Part shown: positions 1 through 9,386 of the stretch, one piece after another
Position numbering within the stretch: the first letter of the stretch is position 1
How the letters are laid out: every line of letters starts with the position of its first letter
From: Desulfoluna spongiiphila
GTDB taxonomy: Bacteria; Desulfobacterota; Desulfobacteria; Desulfobacterales; Desulfolunaceae
Assembly: GCF_900101345.1 (NCBI RefSeq)
Contig: NZ_FMUX01000018.1
Location: forward strand, 1-64,000
Direction: 5' to 3'
DNA length: 64,000 nt
The notes under the pieces: generated by a model
Told to the model about the DNA's origin: nothing
Databases searched by the model: none
The model's input: the letters and a program-made list of their open reading frames with translations, nothing else
Made by a program: the position numbers and the translations under genes

Positions 1-2
1 TG

Positions 3-122
3 GTTTCCCGCCGCAAGGCCCGCCACATCGGGCAACTCCGGCACGCGCTCCAGGACGTGTCCCTTTGTTTCCAGGACGGGGCCCCACTCCCGGCTTCGGG
101 AGAGCCCCTGATCAACCAATAA
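3..122 (+). CDS. C-terminal end of an unidentified protein (cut by window edge)
   Basis: An open frame enters from the left edge and gives 39 residues before a TAA stop, ending in GEPLINQ. The other two frames on this strand read as low-complexity Pro/Arg/Gly sequence, while this one has a balanced composition (RHIGQLRHALQDV), so it is probably the tail of a real gene. I do not recognise the family from so short a piece. It converges on the TPR gene, and the space between them is filled by two hairpin repeats. Confidence 0.45.
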   Translation, partial: VSRRKARHIGQLRHALQDVSLCFQDGAPLPASGEPLINQ

Positions 123-249
123 CACCCGGCACGCTGCCATGTCCTTCCCTTCGTCTCTTCGTCTTCTCAACAATTCTGCGCCTGTGGCCCTGTAAGGCCA
201 ACCGTTTAAAACAAGTGCCTTCTATGGTTAAAGTGGGCAGGGAAAACCT

Positions 250-410
250 GCCTCCGGCGGCCAGGGAATGATCCCCTGGACCCCAGGTTGCGAAAGCCCT
301 CCCCCTTCGTTCCTCAGGGTGAGGGCTTCCGCGAAGGTTTCTGTTAAATTAAGCAAAACCTGTTTGTCAAACTTTTCAAAAGCTTGGCCCCCGGCAGGGC
401 CGCCGGAGGC
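250..410 (+). repeat. Modular hairpin repeat, copy R1
   Basis: Bounded by GCCTCCGGCGGC (250-261) and its inverse GCCGCCGGAGGC (399-410). The left module is the CAGGG...CCCTG hairpin. The central stem GCGAAAGCCCTC pairs with GAGGGCTTCCGC with one mismatch and presents the loop TCGTTCCTC. The right module carries the AAACTTTTCAAAAG dyad and the GGCCC/GGGCC hairpin. It is preceded by a short extra module (CCTTCTATGGTTAAAGT) that also precedes copy R8. Confidence 0.9.
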
Positions 411-425
411 GTCTTTAACCTGGCT

Positions 426-598
426 GCCTCCGGCGGCAAGGTGTGCCACCTTGAAAGCAGGTTGCGGATGCGTTTTGCCCCTCGTTCCTCGGGTCAAATC
501 ACATCCGCCTTTAATGTGAAAATTCACTCAAAAAGATTTTTTAAAACCTGTTTGTTAAACTTTTTAAAAGTTTAGCCCCCGGCAGGGCCGCCGGAGGC
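426..598 (+). repeat. Modular hairpin repeat, copy R2
   Basis: Tandem neighbour of R1, 15 bp away. Ends are GCCTCCGGCGGC and GCCGCCGGAGGC. The left module is AAGGTG-TGC-CACCTT. The central stem is GCGGATG/CATCCGC, where most copies have GCGAATG/CATTCGC, a compensated base-pair change. The loop is TCGTTCCTC and the right module is standard. It lies between the converging 3' ends of the partial first gene and the TPR gene. Confidence 0.92.
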
Positions 599-641
599 AT
601 AAGCTAATCCGTTGCAAAACCGGAATCTTTTGCCGGGTGGA

Positions 642-3095
642 TCAGCGCTCCCCGCCAAGGCGTTTTTTAAGCTCCATGGAGCGTATCCGCTCTGTTGCCA
701 TCCCGCTCCAGAACTCATCGTCCGAGGAGGAGACGGCCCGGTAAAGCACCATGGCCTTGTCGGCCTCTCCCCCCTTGGCCAGGGCGTCGGCCCGCAAAAA
801 ACGAAGCTCTTCGCCGGAGACCTCTTCACCGGCATATTTTTCCGCCCCGGCAAAGGCGTCAACCGCACCGTGGTATCGGCCCAGCTTCATGCTCAGGTCC
901 CCCAGGCGGCGGTAGGCCGCATAAAGGGATGCCGTCGGTACGGGATCCTGGGCTTCGAGCAGGGGGATCGCCTCTTCCAGCCAGCTTGCGGACGCCGCAT
1001 GGTCTCCCAGGTCCTCCCGGCATCGGGAGAGCCAGATCCGCGCCTCGGCGTCCCCGCCCAGGGCCAGGCTCTGTTTAAACAGGGACTCGGCCTGCTCCAG
1101 CTCCCCGGCGTCGTAGAGGATGCGACCCAGGCGAAGGGCCGCTTCCCCCTGCCCCGGGGCCTTGGGATAGCGCTCCAGGTACCGGGTAAAAATGGTTTGC
1201 GCCTCTTTTTTCCGCCCCCCTTCATCCAGGGCCTGCCCCAGCTGGAAGTAGAGCCCGGCCAGGCGCTCCTCCCCCGACCACTTGAGGCGCTTCATGGAGA
1301 GCACAATGGCGCGTTCCAGCTCCTTGGCGGCGCTGCCGTAAAGGTGGGCCGTCATAAAGGCCTCCCCGGCCAGAAGGAAGATATCGGGGTTTTCCAGTTT
1401 GTGCAGGAGACGCCGCTCCTTTTCAAAATAGGCGATAAGGTCCACGTACCGGCCATCGGCCATGAGCGCCTTAAAGTGGCCCAGCACCGCCTGCTCGGCC
1501 CGGGCGTACGCCTCGGCCCGCAAGCCGCCTGCCCCGATCTCCAGGAGTTTTTTCACCATCTCCACGCTCGCCTCATACTCTCCGGCCTCACCATACAGGG
1601 CGGCCATGCGCAGCATGGAGAGGCGTGCCAGGGGATGGTCCTTGAAATCGTCGATGACCTTGGTGTACAGGGCCTCTTTCTCTTCCCGGTCCGGGAGCTG
1701 TTCCGCCAGGCGCACCAGGGCAGTGACATACCCATCCCCTTCGGTGTAGCGTTCGATGACCATGCGGAAAAAGGCCTCGGCGCGGTCCCGGCGACCGTCA
1801 TCCAGCCAGCTCTCCCCCACGCTCTCAAGGGCCATGTCCGCGCCCTCGGCCTCGGGGAACAGGTTGGCAAACTGCACCAGGTAGCGGCGAGCCGTTCCCC
1901 GGTTGCCGGCCCTCAGGGCCGCCTGGCCTCCGTAGAGCAGAAGGTCCGGGTCTTTCCACACCGCCTCTTCGCTCTCTGCCATGAGGGCTTCGAAGAGGGC
2001 CTGACTCCGTGAAAAATCCCCCACATCATAGAGAATCAGGGCCATCTCCTTTCGGGCTTCTGCCGCAAAGGAGAGGGACTCGCCCAGGGCCTCCACCGTC
2101 TCCAGCATGGGCAGGGCCTCAACGGCCCGATCGGTTTTCCGGAGGAGTTTGCCCAGCCGAAAGGCGGTGCCCGGTGCCCCCGTAAACCCGGTGTGGTCTT
2201 CCAGGACCACCCGGAAGTACCCCTCGGCCATGCCGTAATCCTCAAGGGCCGCATAGGTGCCCCCCAGCATGGTAAGGGCATAGGGCAGATACGGAGAATC
2301 CGGGTAGCGGCTGATAAAATCGTTGATCCGGGCGGGGAGCGCCACCAGCCCGTCCTTGTGCATGCTGCCCTCAGCCGACCGGAAGGCGCTGAGCACCTGG
2401 AGTATCTCCAGCCCCTCGGCGCAGCCCCGGGGCATCTCCGAAAGCTTCAGGCTCTTTGTCGCCTCCTGCTCCGCCCGCCGGTAGGCACCGCTCTGCATCA
2501 GGGTCAGGATGCGGTCCATGCCGTCCCCTTCCCTGCAAAGGGTGCTCTTGACCTCCAGCAACAAGTCGTCCACGGTACCGGAAAAACCCTCCCGGGCCAC
2601 CAGGTGCGTTTCTTCGGCGGGGGATCCGGCCTTGGCAGGCACGCGGCCCAGGATGCGCTCCGGGGTAAGAACATCGGCCGGACGCTTGATGCTGCGGGGT
2701 GCCTTGCTGCGAATCACCCTCTCAAGGGAGAGGGAGATCACAAGCCGCCGCCCTGTCCACCCGTGTTCCATGGCCAGGATGGGCTGCTCCGTTCGCACCA
2801 GAAGGGTGGTAACCGACGGGGTCCGCCGACGAACCTGCACCGCAATGCCCCCGGCACGGGGAAGCAGACGATCTGAAACCGTGGCGTCCTTCAGGGCGAT
2901 CAGCAGCTCATGGTCATCGATCTTCACCACCTTGGCCGGCACGGGTTCTGCGAGCTCCACCACCACGCGGGTCGGGGTGAGGGAGACCGTTACCCGGGTC
3001 ACCTCAACCGCCCAGGCCCGACCCCACATCAAAAGCACGAAGGCTGCCATCGCCCATGGAATCCATCTGCCCTGCCGTTTTGGGAATGCCGTCAT
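642..3095 (-). CDS. Exported TPR-repeat protein with N-terminal AMIN-like domain
   Basis: About 817 residues from the chosen start. An AAGGAG box lies 6 nt before this ATG; the open frame reaches further upstream but without a signal peptide directly at its start. The N-terminus has a basic region and a hydrophobic core ending near AWA, a signal peptide. A beta-rich segment of about 90 residues (VTRVTVSLTPTRVVVELAEPVPAKV) resembles AMIN-type envelope domains. The rest, from about residue 190, is helical TPR-like repeats with many Y-x-x-A and G-x-L-Y patterns. It is last in a minus-strand block of signalling genes that suggests motility control, so a flagellar or envelope assembly role is possible but inferred from position only. 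Confidence 0.8.
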   Translation of the reverse strand: MTAFPKRQGRWIPWAMAAFVLLMWGRAWAVEVTRVTVSLTPTRVVVELAEPVPAKVVKIDDHELLIALKDATVSDRLLPRAGGIAVQVRRRTPSVTTLLVRTEQPILAMEHGWTGRRLVISLSLERVIRSKAPRSIKRPADVLTPERILGRVPAKAGSPAEETHLVAREGFSGTVDDLLLEVKSTLCREGDGMDRILTLMQSGAYRRAEQEATKSLKLSEMPRGCAEGLEILQVLSAFRSAEGSMHKDGLVALPARINDFISRYPDSPYLPYALTMLGGTYAALEDYGMAEGYFRVVLEDHTGFTGAPGTAFRLGKLLRKTDRAVEALPMLETVEALGESLSFAAEARKEMALILYDVGDFSRSQALFEALMAESEEAVWKDPDLLLYGGQAALRAGNRGTARRYLVQFANLFPEAEGADMALESVGESWLDDGRRDRAEAFFRMVIERYTEGDGYVTALVRLAEQLPDREEKEALYTKVIDDFKDHPLARLSMLRMAALYGEAGEYEASVEMVKKLLEIGAGGLRAEAYARAEQAVLGHFKALMADGRYVDLIAYFEKERRLLHKLENPDIFLLAGEAFMTAHLYGSAAKELERAIVLSMKRLKWSGEERLAGLYFQLGQALDEGGRKKEAQTIFTRYLERYPKAPGQGEAALRLGRILYDAGELEQAESLFKQSLALGGDAEARIWLSRCREDLGDHAASASWLEEAIPLLEAQDPVPTASLYAAYRRLGDLSMKLGRYHGAVDAFAGAEKYAGEEVSGEELRFLRADALAKGGEADKAMVLYRAVSSSDDEFWSGMATERIRSMELKKRLGGER

Positions 3096-3398
3096 CATCA
3101 ACTCCTTACTGGTCCCTTGTGATTCCCCGCCGGCTGCACGCCTGCAGCAGGTGGCCGGCGATGAACGTTGCAACCCCTGTGCCAGCAGGCAGAGGGCTCG
3201 GCGAGCCATTCTGTAACCCGCACGAAAAACGGACCAAAACCATGGAAATAAGATCAGATTCCCCTGTGGAAGAGGCGATGGAAGGGTTGGACAGGCGCCA
3301 AGAATTTGACGGGACAGGGCAAGGGGAATCGCACGGGCAAGGCCCGGTGCCGGACAGGCATCCGAGCCGCTGAAAAAAGCATGCCGACACGGTGCGGC

Positions 3399-4757
3399 CT
3401 ACACAGCAGAGGAGGTTGAACTCTCTTCAAGCTTCATCTTTTTGATCTTCTCCACCAGGGTGGTGCGCTTCATGTTGAGAAGCTCGGCCGCCTTGGCCTT
3501 CACCCAGTTGGATTCGTTCAGGGCTTGAAGAATCAGGGATTTCTGATGCTGCTCCACGGATTCCTGAAAATTGACCCCATGGCGGACATCGCAATACAGG
3601 GGAACCCCCTGGGCGGTGTCCCCGGCCAGCTCCGACGAAAAGTGGTCGGGCAGATCCTCTTTTTCCACGGTGTTGCCGTCCACCAGAACGGAGAACCGTT
3701 CCACCAGGTTCTCAAGCTCACGGACGTTGCCGGGCCAGTCGTAGGCCGTCATGGTTGTCATGGCCTCCGGGGAGAACTGTTTTTTCTCCATGCCGGTGCG
3801 GCGGGCCAGTTTCTCCATGAAGTGCTCGGCAAGAAGGGGGATATCGCTGCGTCGCTCCCGCAAGGGGGGCATGATAACGGGGATCACGTTGAGGCGGTAG
3901 TAGAGGTCTTCCCGGAACCGTTTCTGTTCCACGGCCAGGGCGAGGTCTTTGTTTGTGGCGGATATGATGCGGATGTCCACGTGGATGGACCGCGTGGCCC
4001 CCACCCGTTCAAAGCACTTCTCCTGGATGGCCCGAAGGAGCTTCACCTGGAGGTCAGGACTCATGTCCCCGATTTCATCAAGAAAGATGGTGCCCCCGTC
4101 GGCCAGTTCAAACCGGCCCGGACGGGCTCTGTGGGCGCCGGTAAAGGCCCCTTTTTCATGGCCGAACAACTCGCTCTCCAGGAGTTCCCCGGGGATGGCC
4201 CCGCAGTTGATGACCACCAAAGGGGCGTTGCGCCGGGGGCTGTTCCGGTGGATGGCCCGGGCGATGAGCTCTTTGCCCGTCCCGCTCTCTCCGGTAATCA
4301 GCACGGTGCTGTCCGTTGAGGCCACCTTGTTGGCGACGTTCAGAACCCGCCGGATGCCCTCGCTTTGTCCCACAAGGCCACGGCTGTCAAAAACCCCGTC
4401 GGCTCCCGCGCCCGAGGCGGCAAGGGCCATGGAGCGGCAGGCGTCCACCAGCTCATCGGCGCTGATCCCCTCGTCCAGGTGCAGGGTGTCTGCGTAATCC
4501 GGGGCCGGGCCTTTGCCCACAAGGATCAGGGGAGGCTCACCGCAGCGTTTCAGGAAACCGGAAAGGGCCGAGGCATCGCCCTCGGAAAGGTGGGAAGCCA
4601 CAACAGCTCCATAGCCGGAGTCGCCGGGCACCTCGGTGGCTGCGGTCATATCCGGAGCCGACTCGATCTTGAGGTCGCAATTGGAAAGCATCCCCATAAG
4701 CAGGGAACTCTCCAGCCCCCCTGAAATGAGCACTTTGATCATCCTGGTGTCCGCCAT
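3399..4757 (-). CDS. Sigma-54-dependent activator, FleQ/FlrA-like
   Basis: 452 residues. A degenerate receiver-like region (about 1-120, no clear phosphoacceptor Asp) precedes an AAA+ domain with Walker A GESGTGKE (156-163), the sigma-54 contact loop GAFTGA (203-208) and Walker B GTIFLDEI. A C-terminal Fis-type helix-turn-helix contains RTTLVEKIKK, closely resembling the FleQ recognition helix. It should activate RpoN promoters. A missing Asp plus this C-terminus is typical of flagellar master activators. CheY, CheX and an HD-GYP regulator upstream on the same strand fit motility control, though no flagellar structural gene lies in the window. Confidence 0.88.
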   Translation of the reverse strand: MADTRMIKVLISGGLESSLLMGMLSNCDLKIESAPDMTAATEVPGDSGYGAVVASHLSEGDASALSGFLKRCGEPPLILVGKGPAPDYADTLHLDEGISADELVDACRSMALAASGAGADGVFDSRGLVGQSEGIRRVLNVANKVASTDSTVLITGESGTGKELIARAIHRNSPRRNAPLVVINCGAIPGELLESELFGHEKGAFTGAHRARPGRFELADGGTIFLDEIGDMSPDLQVKLLRAIQEKCFERVGATRSIHVDIRIISATNKDLALAVEQKRFREDLYYRLNVIPVIMPPLRERRSDIPLLAEHFMEKLARRTGMEKKQFSPEAMTTMTAYDWPGNVRELENLVERFSVLVDGNTVEKEDLPDHFSSELAGDTAQGVPLYCDVRHGVNFQESVEQHQKSLILQALNESNWVKAKAAELLNMKRTTLVEKIKKMKLEESSTSSAV

Positions 4758-4849
4758 GATTGCTACGGTCCTATCTTACTGCGTTCGGTCGTGGAATGGG
4801 TTATTACGCAAAGCCAAGGGGGGAGATAACGAGGGGACACCCCGGTTGT

Positions 4850-5224
4850 CTATCCAATAATTTTGCCCAGCTTGTCTGCGATGGCTTCGGCCGTAAACGG
4901 CTTCACCACATAGTTCGATACACCCGCCTGCACCGCTTCGATCACGTTCTGCTTCTGGGCTTCGGCGGTCACCATAAGAAAAGGGATATCTTTGTAAACA
5001 GGGTCGGAGCGCACCAGTTTCAGCAGATCAAGACCCGTCATCTTGGGCATGTTCCAATCCGAAATAATCAGGTCAAAGCTGCCCCGCTTCAACTCCTCCA
5101 GCGCCGTGGTCCCATCATCGGCTTCCGTGATGTTGGTGTACCCCAGTTGCTTGAGGATGTTTTTCATGATTCGGCGCATGGTGGCAAAATCATCAACAAC
5201 AAGGATCTTCAAGGATGTACTCAT
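4850..5224 (-). CDS. cheY: CheY-type single-domain response regulator
   Basis: 124 residues, the full length of CheY. All signature residues are present: acidic pair D11-D12, phosphoacceptor D56 (in SDWNMP), T86 (in MVTAEA) and K108 (in VVKPF). There is no output domain, so it should act by binding a partner, classically the flagellar switch. It sits between genes for a FleQ-like activator and a CheX phosphatase. A GGAG box lies roughly 10 nt before the ATG. Confidence 0.95.
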   Translation of the reverse strand: MSTSLKILVVDDFATMRRIMKNILKQLGYTNITEADDGTTALEELKRGSFDLIISDWNMPKMTGLDLLKLVRSDPVYKDIPFLMVTAEAQKQNVIEAVQAGVSNYVVKPFTAEAIADKLGKIIG

Positions 5225-5451
5225 TTCCCGATCTCCATCGATCTCTAACGCGACCCCACCGTCCCTTCAAGGGGTATCATCATGACGGTACCCAAGGGTT
5301 CTCTAATCTCATGGCCCACAGGACGGTGTCCTGTTCGAGACACAACACCCAAAGATGGCGCCTCGTCGAGGCGGTTCCAATCTATCTCACACGGGCCTGC
5401 CTCACTCTAACAGATAGCACCTGCGACACAAATCCACAACAGGCGCTTTCG

Positions 5452-5913
5452 TTAACATTCAAGGCAAACTTCTATCGTAAATTCCCCTCCGTCGGTTGTA
5501 AAGGGGATAGCGATCTTCGGACCGTCGGAGTAATGGGTGATGGCATGGCCCCGCCCGCTCACCACCGAAGGGATGGAGGCATGAAACACCCGGCCGTGCT
5601 CTTCCATCTCACGACGTGCCTGGCCCGAGATCATGTTGATGATCTCACCGACGGCATCGGAGACCTCATGGGAAAGCTCGGTGATCTCTTCCCCAAACAT
5701 GTTGGACACCACCCGAAGGATACTCCCTTCGTCAAAGGTCACGGCAATGGTACCGTTGGTCTCACCCGTCAATCCGATGATGCCGGTGACGTCCCCCGTG
5801 GCCCGGTCGTCCCGCTTCAGGTAGGGAGCCCCCGCCCTGCAGCTGACAAAGGCCATGGTCTCCAACACATTGGAGGTGGCGTGAATAAATGGGTTGATCA
5901 CATTTGCATCCAT
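5452..5913 (-). CDS. cheX: CheX-family CheY-P phosphatase
   Basis: 153 residues from the ATG at 5913, giving the N-terminus MDANVINPFIHAT, which matches CheX family starts. A longer frame from 5955 adds 14 unlike residues. The phosphatase helix motif E-x-x-N is seen in GEIINMISGQAR. CheX dimers dephosphorylate CheY-P, and the substrate is probably the adjacent CheY. The 227-bp gap to cheY contains small dyads (GCCTC-GTC-GAGGC) but no clear terminator. Confidence 0.85.
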   Translation of the reverse strand: MDANVINPFIHATSNVLETMAFVSCRAGAPYLKRDDRATGDVTGIIGLTGETNGTIAVTFDEGSILRVVSNMFGEEITELSHEVSDAVGEIINMISGQARREMEEHGRVFHASIPSVVSGRGHAITHYSDGPKIAIPFTTDGGEFTIEVCLEC

Positions 5914-5996
5914 AACGCACTCACTCGTCCGTCGGGCCTTTCGGCCTGGTTCCATCGTTCCTGTCTCTGCCTGCCACCGCGTGCATCACTCTTTTT

Positions 5997-7532
5997 TTAC
6001 CGAGCCCGCAAGTCCTCAAGCCCTCCGGTGCGCACCACGTTCAGGTAGGCATCCACCACCCTGGGGTCAAACTGCTCCCCGGCCCCGTCCCGGATGATGG
6101 CCGTCACTTTGTCCAGGGGCATCTTCCGGCGGTAGGCCCTGTCCGAGGCCATGGCATCGAAGGCATCGGCCACAGAAAGGATCCGGGCCAGAAAAGGAAT
6201 GGCCACACCGCGAAGCCCTTCAGGGTATCCCTGCCCGTCAAACCGTTCATGGTGATGACGGATAATCTGCGCTTCCCGGTCCCAGAGTCCGAGCTGGCCC
6301 ACAATGTCGGCTCCGATGTCGGGGTGTTCTTTGATCTTTTCAAACTCTTCGTCCGTCAGGCGCCCGGGCTTTAGGAGTATTGCATCCCGGATCCCGATCT
6401 TTCCTATGTCATGGAGCCGTCCGGCAAAATTCAGGACATCGAGTTCCTCTTTGGTACACCCCAGCTCCGAGCCCAGGAGAATGGCCACTTCCGCCACCCG
6501 GTTGGAGTGTTGGTTGGTGTAGGAATCACGGGCCTCCACGGCCTTTACAAAGGCAGAAAGCGTCGAGAAAAGGTTGTCGTAAATGTTCTCGTAAAGGGCC
6601 ACATTCTCCACGTTGCCCGCTGCCTTCTGGGTCATGAAACTCAGGTGGTAGACATCTTTTTCAGAAAAATGACGGCCTTCGTCCAGGTGGCAGGTCACCA
6701 GCACCCCCAGGCTCTTGGCCCGGATCTGCAGGGGAACCAGCACCACGGAGTTCATGGGGGTCGTCAGCTCCCGAAGCCGCGAGCTGTGCGAGATAAGGGT
6801 GGGGACCCCTTCCTGGGCCACCTCGCGGATCAGAGCCTCAAGCTCTCCGCCGTACCGGGAGAGGCCGTCCAGGGCAATGCCGGCGCCGTTGGCACCCGTG
6901 GCTGCCATCTCGAAAGGCGTGTCCACGGACTCGCTCACAATAAAAAAACGGGAAGACTCCGCACCGGTGATGTCCACGGCCGATTCCGTGGCTTTCTTGA
7001 AAAGCTCTTCGCTGGAGCTGATGGCGGAAAAGTCGTCCATGATGCGGTTCATGATGTTGAGCTCTTCCACCTTGCCCACCAACTCCGCGTTCAGGGACTC
7101 AAGCCGCTCTTTGCCCTCCACCTCCTTGGCCAGGAGAAGGTTTTTCAAAAAGAGCTCCCGCTCCCGGAAGACCCGGTTGACGCAGAGCTCCATCTGTTCG
7201 AGTTTCACCGGCTTGATGAGAAAATCCACGACCCCGTTTTTCAGGGTGGAGAGGGTATTTTCAAGGGACGGAAAGCCTGTCATGACCACCACGGGGATGG
7301 AGACATCCTGCTGCCGGATGTGCTCGGCAAGCTCCAGGCCGTCCATGCCCGGCATGTTGATATCGGTAAAGCAGCAGTCCACCTGATGGGTGGACAGCAC
7401 CTCCAGAGCCTGGTGGCCGTTGCCCGCCGTCAACACCTGGTACCCCTTGTGCCTGAAGTATTCCCCGGTGATGTCGAGAATGCTCTCCTCGTCATCCACA
7501 AAAAGTATCGTTTCTTTTCCGCGTTCCGTCAT
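5997..7532 (-). CDS. Response regulator with GAF-like and HD-GYP domains
   Basis: 511 residues. Receiver domain at about 5-125 with D57 in FTDINMPG; a coiled linker at about 130-175; a GAF-like sensor region at about 180-330; and a C-terminal HD-GYP domain with RLHDIGKIGI and FDGQGYPEGL. HD-GYP domains hydrolyse cyclic di-GMP, so phosphorylation probably tunes c-di-GMP levels. It is the first gene of the minus-strand block and a natural counterweight to the GGDEF protein at 37-38 kb. The next gene upstream is divergent. Confidence 0.92.
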   Translation of the reverse strand: MTERGKETILFVDDEESILDITGEYFRHKGYQVLTAGNGHQALEVLSTHQVDCCFTDINMPGMDGLELAEHIRQQDVSIPVVVMTGFPSLENTLSTLKNGVVDFLIKPVKLEQMELCVNRVFRERELFLKNLLLAKEVEGKERLESLNAELVGKVEELNIMNRIMDDFSAISSSEELFKKATESAVDITGAESSRFFIVSESVDTPFEMAATGANGAGIALDGLSRYGGELEALIREVAQEGVPTLISHSSRLRELTTPMNSVVLVPLQIRAKSLGVLVTCHLDEGRHFSEKDVYHLSFMTQKAAGNVENVALYENIYDNLFSTLSAFVKAVEARDSYTNQHSNRVAEVAILLGSELGCTKEELDVLNFAGRLHDIGKIGIRDAILLKPGRLTDEEFEKIKEHPDIGADIVGQLGLWDREAQIIRHHHERFDGQGYPEGLRGVAIPFLARILSVADAFDAMASDRAYRRKMPLDKVTAIIRDGAGEQFDPRVVDAYLNVVRTGGLEDLRAR

Positions 7533-7854
7533 GTGCTGCTTACCAATGGCATGGGATCATCGACGAATGGCATGGAGAGCCGTCGTGTGGCCGTGTGACA
7601 GGGGCCGCAAAAAAGCACCGCAGAACAGCCGGCGCTCTCGTAGGTCCCCTTCCGGAGATCCAAAGCCCCAAAACGAGGCAAGGCGCCTTCATTTTTGCAG
7701 GCTTCGGTCCTTTGTGGTACATCATCATAGATCATTTTATAGGCCTTTGCAAAAACTAACCCGATTTAATGCTGCCGGACAGGGCAGGTGCACCGATGCG
7801 AGCCCCTCCCCCGTCTGCGCCGCCCAACCCCCCAGGGAGCCAGCCAAAAAAGCC
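7533..7854. other. Intergenic region between divergent genes, no gene seen
   Basis: About 320 bp between the HD-GYP gene (minus) and the helicase gene (plus). It must hold promoters in both directions, but I find no convincing -35/-10 pair. It contains a short direct repeat (ATGGCATGG near 7546 and 7567). An open frame runs through it in phase with the helicase, but its composition is unlike protein and it overlaps the opposing gene. Confidence 0.5.
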
Positions 7855-9258
7855 GTGGAAATTCGTTTAGACAACCGGGCCACCCTCATCCAGCCCCCTA
7901 AGGAACTGGCGGAAGCCGTCAAACAGAGCCTCACCCTTCCCAACCCCGCCTGGCAGGAGAACCAGCGCCGCGGCAGGTGGAACCGCGGAGTGGAAAAAGA
8001 GCTTCTCTTTTATGAGGAAGACCAAGCATCCCTCAGCGTCCCCCGGGGGTGCATGCGCCTTCTCATCACCGCCTGCCGCCGCCTCGGCGTCCCCTTTTCC
8101 CTCACCGATGAGCGCCGGAAATGCCCCGACGTCTCCTTTGATTTTGCAGGGGCCCTGCGCCCCTTTCAGGAAGAGGCCTGCCGTGCGGTGCTGAAAAAAG
8201 AGTTCGGGGTCCTCACGGCCCCCACCGGCGCCGGAAAAACCGTCATGGCCCTCTACCTCGTGGCCCAGCGGCGCCAGCCCACCCTCATCGTGGTCCACAC
8301 CAAGGACCTGGCCCGCCAGTGGATCGCCCGCATCGAGACCTTCCTCGGCATCCCCGAAAAGGAGGTGGGCCTCATCGGCGGCGGTACCTTCCGCCTCGGC
8401 GACAAAGTCACCGTGGCCATGGTCCAGTCCCTCTACAAGCGCTCGGCCGAGGTGGCCCCCACCATCGGGCATCTCATTGTGGATGAGTGCCACCGGGCCC
8501 CCAGCCGCACCTTCACCGAAGCGGTGACCCGCTTCGACGCCCACTACATGACCGGCCTCTCCGCCACCCCCTGGCGGCGGGACAAACTCTCCCGCCTCAT
8601 CTTCTTCCACCTGGGGGAGTCCGCCTGGACAATCGACAAGAGCCCCCTCATCGAAGAGGGCCATCTCCTCAAGGCCGAGGTTCGCTTCCGCCTCACCCCC
8701 TTCTATTCAGATATCGACGGAACCACCCATTATCCTAAGCTCATGGCGCAACTTACCGGAGACCCCATCCGTAACGCCTTGATCGTTAAGGATATTTCAG
8801 AGGAGCTCCCCAACACCCCGGGGACCCTGCTCGTCCTCTCGGACCGGAAAGCCCACTGCGAAAACATGAAAACCCTCCTCTTCTACAACCACGGCATCGA
8901 AGCCGATCTCATCACCGGGGACCTCTCGAAATCCGCACGGGTCGAGGTGCTGGACCGCCTGGACAAAGGGGAGACCCGGGTGCTCTTTGCCACCAGCCAG
9001 CTCCTGGGGGAAGGCTTTGACGCCAGCTGCCTGGCCACCCTCTTTCTCACTTACCCCATCCGCTTTTCCGGCAGGCTGCTGCAGTACCTGGGACGGGTCC
9101 TTCGCCCCGGAGCGGGCAAGGACAAGGCCCTCATCGTGGATTACGTGGACGCAGAGATCGGCGTGCTGGAGTCGGCGGCACGGGCCCGGCTCTCGGTGTA
9201 CCGGTCCAACAACATCGAGATTGCCCCGGACGATCAGGCGCCCCCCACGGCCACATAA
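7855..9258 (+). CDS. Superfamily II DEAD/DEAH-type helicase
   Basis: 467 residues from a GTG at 7855. The frame is open far upstream but reads into the opposite-strand gene; an AGGGAG box lies 15 nt before this GTG. Motif I is TAPTGAGKT, motif II is VDECH (a DEAH variant), motif III is GLSATPWRR, and the C-terminal helicase lobe has FATSQLLGEGFDA and QYLGRVLRPG. It resembles compact XPB/UvsW-like helicases that remodel DNA or RNA. No neighbouring gene indicates its pathway. Confidence 0.85.
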   Translation: MEIRLDNRATLIQPPKELAEAVKQSLTLPNPAWQENQRRGRWNRGVEKELLFYEEDQASLSVPRGCMRLLITACRRLGVPFSLTDERRKCPDVSFDFAGALRPFQEEACRAVLKKEFGVLTAPTGAGKTVMALYLVAQRRQPTLIVVHTKDLARQWIARIETFLGIPEKEVGLIGGGTFRLGDKVTVAMVQSLYKRSAEVAPTIGHLIVDECHRAPSRTFTEAVTRFDAHYMTGLSATPWRRDKLSRLIFFHLGESAWTIDKSPLIEEGHLLKAEVRFRLTPFYSDIDGTTHYPKLMAQLTGDPIRNALIVKDISEELPNTPGTLLVLSDRKAHCENMKTLLFYNHGIEADLITGDLSKSARVEVLDRLDKGETRVLFATSQLLGEGFDASCLATLFLTYPIRFSGRLLQYLGRVLRPGAGKDKALIVDYVDAEIGVLESAARARLSVYRSNNIEIAPDDQAPPTAT

Positions 9259-9288
9259 CGGGGCTTATTCCAAACAGAGCAGGTTTTA

Positions 9289-9362
9289 CAGAATTATATT
9301 CTGCAAGATCATATTTCAACAGAATTATATTCTTGACACCTCCCTTCCGGGCGAGGTATCTT
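9289..9362 (+). promoter_or_regulatory. Promoter and paired operators of the Lrp/AsnC gene
   Basis: Two near-identical 15-bp sites, CAGAATTATATTCTG (9289-9303) and CAGAATTATATTCTT (9320-9334), have centres 31 bp apart, about three helical turns. The second overlaps a consensus -35 TTGACA (9333-9338), which is followed at an 18-bp spacing by TATCTT (9357-9362). The layout fits autoregulation by the Lrp-type protein encoded just downstream. Confidence 0.75.
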
Positions 9363-9386
9363 TGCGTAAACCATGGAGAGTACCCA

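Noticed and set aside
250..598. CRISPR array
   Set aside because: The two repeats here are separated by 15 bp, are each over 160 bp and have internal hairpins; there are no regular short repeats and spacers.
612..2012. 466-codon plus-strand open frame
   Set aside because: It is antisense to the TPR protein gene, has low-complexity Gly/Pro/Gln-rich composition and no recognisable domain; a GC-rich shadow frame.
7390..7854. N-terminal extension of the helicase
   Set aside because: It overlaps the opposing HD-GYP gene and its residues are Ser/Arg-rich noise; the protein-like sequence starts at the GTG at 7855.
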